A stretch of 64,000 nucleotides of DNA from Lumnitzera littorea (lineage: Eukaryota > Streptophyta > Magnoliopsida > Myrtales > Combretaceae): contig JAMXBB010000004.1 in NCBI GenBank assembly GCA_024138015.1, positions 79,236,983-79,300,982 of the forward strand. Reading direction: 5' to 3'. The translations under genes were made by a program, and so were the position numbers. Position 1 is the first letter of the stretch. Each line of letters begins with the position of its first letter. This document shows, piece after piece, positions 58,681-64,000 of this stretch. The notes under the pieces were generated by a model that worked only from the letters and a program-made list of their open reading frames with translations, searched no databases and was not told the origin of the DNA.

Positions 58681-59440
58681 TGGATACAGTTAAGGAGTTT
58701 TAACCATTTCTAGAAGTTGTTTCTTCAGCTGTTGTATAGATAAACTAAATGTTGACTTTGCCTGCTTTGTCACTTACAATATCGATAAAATTGATGCTTC
58801 TTTTAGATTACTTATGAGCTAAGCATGATATCCTAGCATTTGTTTTACTTTTATGGAATCCATCCTTCCATATGCTTTTACAGTACACTTTACAATGATT
58901 TGTTATTCCTAAGATATTGATTTGCATTCATTTGCATAGAGTTGCTAAGTTAGCTCCTCTTGGTACTTCTTCCTAATTCTACAAGTATTTGTCGAAAAAT
59001 AAAGCCATTAAAGCATTTATAGAAATTTAGAGCTTCAATAATATTCCATTTGACCATGCTATATATGTATCTCATGTATAGCATAAGTAAAAGCCTAGAG
59101 CTTCCAAAATATTTTTATTTGTAGATGTTGTATGTATCTCATACATACCAGTAAATGGGGTAGTGCTGTTGTACGTATTTTTATTTTTAATGAAGTTTTT
59201 TCTCGTAACTTTCACATAAAATATTTAGTATGCTAGGTCATGAGGCTTATGTTGGCCCAACTAGTCAAGGTACCTATATATAAGTTGTAAAGCTTAAGTT
59301 TAAATCCTATTGTATGCGGATTACGCATTTAATATATATATTTTTTAGGTGAACGATCTTGCTATTCTAGAATTGTAGTGTATCTAATTTGATTTCTATT
59401 ATTATTCTTTTTTAATTTTTGATGGAGAAATGTGACTCTA
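58681..59440. other. Gene-free AT-rich DNA
   Basis: No supported gene. Local near-repeats occur (GTATCTCATGTATAGCAT and GTATCTCATACATACCAG around 59,070 and 59,130). Confidence 0.5.
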
Positions 59441-60224
59441 ATAAATGTAATTCTTATCCCTTATTGTACAGCACATCTATGGTAACCAAATAGATTATTC
59501 CATATTTGCTCCAAATCTTCTCTTCCTTCTTCGAATCCTCTTCAAATGATTCAAATTTGTTAGATCTTCATAACTAAGGACAGCTTAAACTTTATCTAAT
59601 CTACTCATCTTTATCAAATCTTTAATTTAAATATATTATTCTCTTCATGTCGACTATAAATATATCTCCATCTCATCAATTTTGTCTTTGCAAATAACAG
59701 CAACAAGCTTAATGGTATGCCTTCTCTTTTTTCTATGTTACAATAGTGATTGGAAATATCATCCTTTTGCTGAAAACTAGCTAAAACCTCCTTAAGGATG
59801 AGAAAATTGCTATTGTCTTTGATGACTTGAACCTTGCATCAATTATCAATGGAAGTCATCTCACTAAAAGATAAAGGACTACGGAAGCTTTTGTTTATTG
59901 CCATTGTATCATCTTGATAAACTTTTGTGAGTTTCTATTCTCCTTTTTGAAGAGCAATTAAGTGATCAAAAGTCAACCTCTTTTTCTTTTGTTTTGTTTC
60001 TAATTTCATCAAACCTTTCTTCTTCTTTTTTTCATTTTTAATGTCCAAACTTCTTACTCTCTTCTTATAGATTCAGTACATCAACGCTTCACTAAAATGT
60101 ATTGTTAAGCTTCATAATACTAGTAAATACTCTATTCAAGACATGCTCTATCTCGATAGCAAATTCTCCATCATTTTGTAGCTTGTACCTGATGGCTAAT
60201 ATCTGATTGTTTACATGTTATATA
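59441..60224 (+). other. Possible copia-type LTR end and leader (weak)
   Basis: TCTTCTCTTCCTTCTTCG, a TATA-like ACTATAAATATATC (59,653), a short transcribed-leader-like stretch and then TTAATGGTATGCC (59,710) recall the end of a plant copia LTR followed by a TGGTATCAGAGC primer site. The site is too degraded to be sure, and no gag is readable downstream. Confidence 0.2.
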
Positions 60225-63200
60225 TGTCACATCTCGATATAGCACAAGATATACCATCACATAAGAATACCTATTTATACTGAAATAAAAGTTCTATTTA
60301 TAACAAAGGAGTATTACAACGAAGTTCAGCTTTATACCTATTTATACAAAAAGTACATTCATCATACTTATCCAAACCCAAAATATAGTGCTTTTTTTTT
60401 TCATATGTACAAATCCTTTATAGGAATAAGAACAAAATACTACAAGACTCCTTCAAAAGCAGTTGACTCTGTCTTAAGTGCTTTCAAAAGACTTTCCCCT
60501 TAATTAATGTTACCCTATCAATTTTCTTCACAACCTGAGGATATATAAGTATCTCCTTAGCTCTTTGTGAGCTTAGTGAGAGTAGATGAAACAAAACACA
60601 GAACAAGCACAATACATACTCACCTAGATCAATAATATAAGATGTTCAATTTCATAATCTAAGTTACCAATATAAACTATTTATACAAGAAGTTAGTGCT
60701 ATGCTCATGCACGTGACATGCATCGGTACTGATATCTTATACTTTTTCAATTCTTCATCCGATTAGTCGACATACTTGGGCATCTAGATACTATGTCCAA
60801 GAACCTAGGGCAAAAATGAGCTACTTAAGAATAGGACCCCCAACAAAAACCACCTATTGTGGTTTGAAAATCCAATACGTAGTTGATCACACATTATGGC
60901 TAGAATAAGTTGAGCAATGCAATTCTATATGCTTAAAAGTCAACTCAACAGTTTTGAAGCTTTTAGAAACTCGACCTATAAGTCCTTTCATGCCATGCCA
61001 TGAATGTAGTGAATAGTATTATAGCCTAATATCAGGTACGAATATCAAGTTTCACGTTATAAACAATTCAACTATCTTAACTTTAGCTTCATTTCTCAGC
61101 TTAACATTACATTCCTTCACATATGGTTCACTTAGGTGAATACCCTAAAGAACAGTTTAGTTTCCAAGACTTCCAAATAAAATTACATATTGATAAATTA
61201 GTCATACACAAGGAAACATTTCACTTTTTCAACACACTTTCAATAGAATCAAGTATTCAATCAATCTAGCACATCATTACAATTCACAACATAGCTAACT
61301 CAAATTCAAGTAGACATAGGTTTACTTACACTAAAACAAAAATTTCCACTTACCCAAGCTTGATAGTGGCATAAAATCCTAAGCTTCACAATATGGTCCT
61401 TCCTTACCTATTACACCTAGGAAAATATACACAGACCTCAAGTCAACTATAAGTTGATACTAAGTTCTTATGTGATTTCACCATTGCATTTCCAAACTTA
61501 TTTCTTATCTGATTTTAATAAACTTTATATCTTTACGATCGTTATTTTGAGTACTATTAAGATATCTTAAGAATCATGACTAATCAATATTGTCAAATGT
61601 CTAAAAATACGTTTTCGTATTACCAATTCGACCGTATGTTAATATAACTTCGTAATTAATTCAAGTAAAACCTAAATCTAAATTAAAAGTCCTAGAATTA
61701 CTCATTTCCCGAGTTGGTCAACATTGATTATGTACTCAAAAATATTAATCCTTTACATATTTAACAAATATCATATTAGTATTGATTACTATATCATATT
61801 TTAGGCTAATATATAGGTTTATATTATGAAAATACAGAATAAATAGTATATTAGCTTGATTAATTTCACAAAAAATCCTATGGACTCACAAAAATAAATA
61901 GTTTAATTATTGACGACGAATTATACTAAATTAGCTATTATATATTTTTGTGAAAATAGCAATTTTTAGTGAAAATTAAGTAAATAAGTGAGTTTAGTGA
62001 CAAGATAAAATTGAAGTGTCCTAAACATCATTATGAACTTCTAGAAATCATAATACATAGAGCTCATACTTTGATTTTGTTAAAAACTAACTAATTCAAT
62101 AAAACAATGAAATTGTCAATTTTATCCAAAATAATTACAATAAATAATAAACATGATTATTTTAAAAAATTATTGTTATTACAATTAAATACATATATTA
62201 GGTATGTTATGTATAAATTTTCAACTTGAAAAAACATTATTTAATATTTCTAAAATTTAATTCAATTTTCATCCAAATAGAGCCATTTCTTAGGGACCTT
62301 ATATTTCCAATAATTATTTCTCTAAAATAAAATTATGTAATTAATCTATACATAAAATAACTTCAGAAAATCAAGTTTCATAATTAAATAACATCATTTA
62401 CTATTTTTACAAAATTTATAAAGTTTTAGTCGAAAATTTAGTTCATTTGAATCGACTACCTAACCTTATCGAAACACCTCCTCTAGTGATGCATTCCTTG
62501 ATCCCAAATGTCCACCACAACTAAACACCAACAACTTATTAAACTAGCCTGATCAGATTCGATGCTCTATTTTTACTCTAATTTTCTTTTTTTTTTTTTA
62601 ATTTTTTCAAAATTTTCTTGATTGTTTTTCTTTTATTTTTAGACTTTCAAAATGTTGTTTTTGAAGTATGCATACCATATTTATATTTTCCAAATGGATT
62701 AGGATTAATAAAAATTTAACATGTTGATTACATATGTCATTTTCTTAATTTTTCAATGCATAAGGTGTCATTTTCTTATTATTTACTTTTTGACTCATCA
62801 ATTCAAATTGATCCTTAGCTACCACATTAAGGGATAACTCATCCTTTCAATTTTTTATTGATTTTCCATTTTTTATGTTAATTTACCTTATTTTAATAAT
62901 AATTTATTATTATATATATGTATTTAATACAAATAATGTATATTACATATAATTTATTATTTTTATAAGTTAAATAACTTATCTTTAATATCTCATTATA
63001 TCTAAAAGCTCGAATTTTACGTTTTTAATATTTATCGACTTTAGTGATAAATTGATGTTTTTTAAATTAATATTTTTATATAACTTATTTTGAGAAATTA
63101 ACTTTACTCAAATTACTTCGTCTAACTTTTTTAACTTTATTATAACATTTGAAATAAAACAAATATCATAGCTCAACACCCTAAATTTAGGGGCTCGATT

Positions 63201-63241
63201 CCTATGGTAATTATATGGGCTTGAAATCTTAGAGTATTATA
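60225..63241 (-). repeat. Gypsy-type LTR, about 3.02 kb (copy A2, inverted)
   Basis: Inverted copy of 12,962-16,003 with the same two ends. On the + strand it opens TGTCACATCTCGATATAGCA and closes GAGTATTATA. Shared landmarks, read inverted, include the tract around TTGATAGTGGCATAAAATCC (61,359) and CATATGTACAAATCCTTTAT (60,403). No coding sequence. Confidence 0.6.
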
Positions 63242-64000
63242 GTATGCTTGATAGTACATTATGTACAAAAATGTACTCCCATATATATTTTATACATATT
63301 ATATATATGCATACCATAGATCATATGTTGTAGGTACCTTAACAATTACGGATATGAATTATAGTCTTTATGCCTAGACCAACTGTATTTTGATATTTAT
63401 GGAATAAACTTGAACTTAGAATTTCCATACACATCATGGCTCTTGAAAATCTCTCTAACGATCGTACATCCTCTAAGTCTGCTTATCATGTTTATCCTAG
63501 TTAACTATCTCGTAGTACATGTGTCCTCATTCCAAAAACTTTGTTATCATGCTCTTTGATATTCCAACTATACTGCCACCTATTTATTTCTTTTATTTTA
63601 TTTTTTTTTCTTTTATTTTATTTTATTTTTCTTTCATATACACATATATATATTCTTTTGAAATCTCCTTATGCTTGTGTCTCAAGTCCATATGTTTTCT
63701 TCTTTGCTTAGTAGATCTAGATGAGTTGATGATCATTTTGTACATAGGCTTTCAAATTAAAATGCTACCATCTTTCCTTTACTAGTATGAATTATGCTAT
63801 TGTTGAATTTGGATTGATATTTGCATGTAACTTAGGCCTTCTTGGACCACTAGCATGATAACCTTTTTTTTTTTTTCCTTTTATTTATTTATTTATTTAT
63901 TTTTAGTAAGATAACCCATTGTACATTTTCACTTTTGGCCCAGCTTCATTAACTTGATGGCCTTATGGTTAACTTTAAGTGTTAGCTCAAATTCCCAAAA
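63242..64000 (-). mobile_element. Internal 3' segment beside LTR A2, cut by the window edge
   Basis: Inverted match of 12,238-12,961, continuing to the last base of the window. It contains (ATTT)n at about 63,882-63,902 and T-rich runs at 63,596-63,640. The last ~60 bases are the inverted final unit of the 55-bp minisatellite. The ORF at 63,519-63,785 corresponds to the - strand ORF at 12,470-12,682 and is T-rich, with no recognised domain. Confidence 0.55.

Noticed and set aside
59870..60190. Possible copia gag fragment around KYSIQDML-like text
   Set aside because: Only a few residues agree and there is no zinc knuckle or downstream pol; too weak to call.
1..64000. CRISPR array, bacterial operon, rRNA, organelle insert or host gene with introns
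   Set aside because: No regularly spaced direct repeats with unique spacers, no ribosome-binding-site-led gene order, no rRNA or tRNA core sequence, and no conserved non-transposon protein domain was recognised on either strand.

Overview
This window looks like nuclear intergenic DNA from a seed plant with a large, AT-rich, repeat-laden genome. No host gene, rRNA, tRNA, CRISPR array or prokaryotic signal was found. Everything recognisable as protein is decayed Ty3/gypsy retrotransposon coding sequence, full of stops and frameshifts. Many stops replace an expected Trp, Gln or Arg codon, which suggests long-term loss of methylated cytosine. The species cannot be named from the sequence.

Layout. 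1-3,074 is LTR-like DNA (weak). 3,075-10,930 is gene-free and AT-rich; it contains a 140-bp Mutator-type MITE (4,905-5,044, near-perfect 9-bp target duplication) and a satellite of about 149-bp monomers arranged as a three-monomer higher-order repeat (5,740-6,970). 10,930-16,003 holds dispersed-repeat DNA, a 55-bp minisatellite and a roughly 3-kb LTR. 16,004-19,214 is TA-rich low-complexity DNA followed by another LTR-like stretch.

19,215-45,363 is a Tat/Ogre-type element in + orientation: LTR, tRNA-primed PBS, ORF1, gag, protease, RT, RNase H, second (archaeal-like) RNase H, integrase, polypurine tract, LTR. Two later elements sit inside it. A shorter Tat element (19,490-27,314, + strand) is inserted in its 5' LTR. 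This one has lost the integrase core and carries an antisense extra ORF that resembles the putative gypsy-type transposon domain. A 3.87-kb gag-only (TR-GAG-like) element on the - strand (30,315-34,179) splits ORF1.

The Ogre 3' LTR abuts the integrase of a minus-strand Del/Tekay-type chromovirus (45,364-54,088), cut in mid-catalytic domain. Beyond it lie a solo LTR (54,224-55,593), further LTR-like and dispersed-repeat DNA, and at 60,225-64,000 an inverted copy of the 12,238-16,003 LTR region, giving inverted arms about 44 kb apart.

The genes do not work together as a pathway; each set is the remnant of one element's replication machinery. No intact protein-coding element remains. The most unusual items are the trimeric satellite, the antisense ORF with an in-frame 55-codon duplication, the gag-only element with PBS and PPT still readable, and the Ogre/chromovirus junction whose other half is missing.
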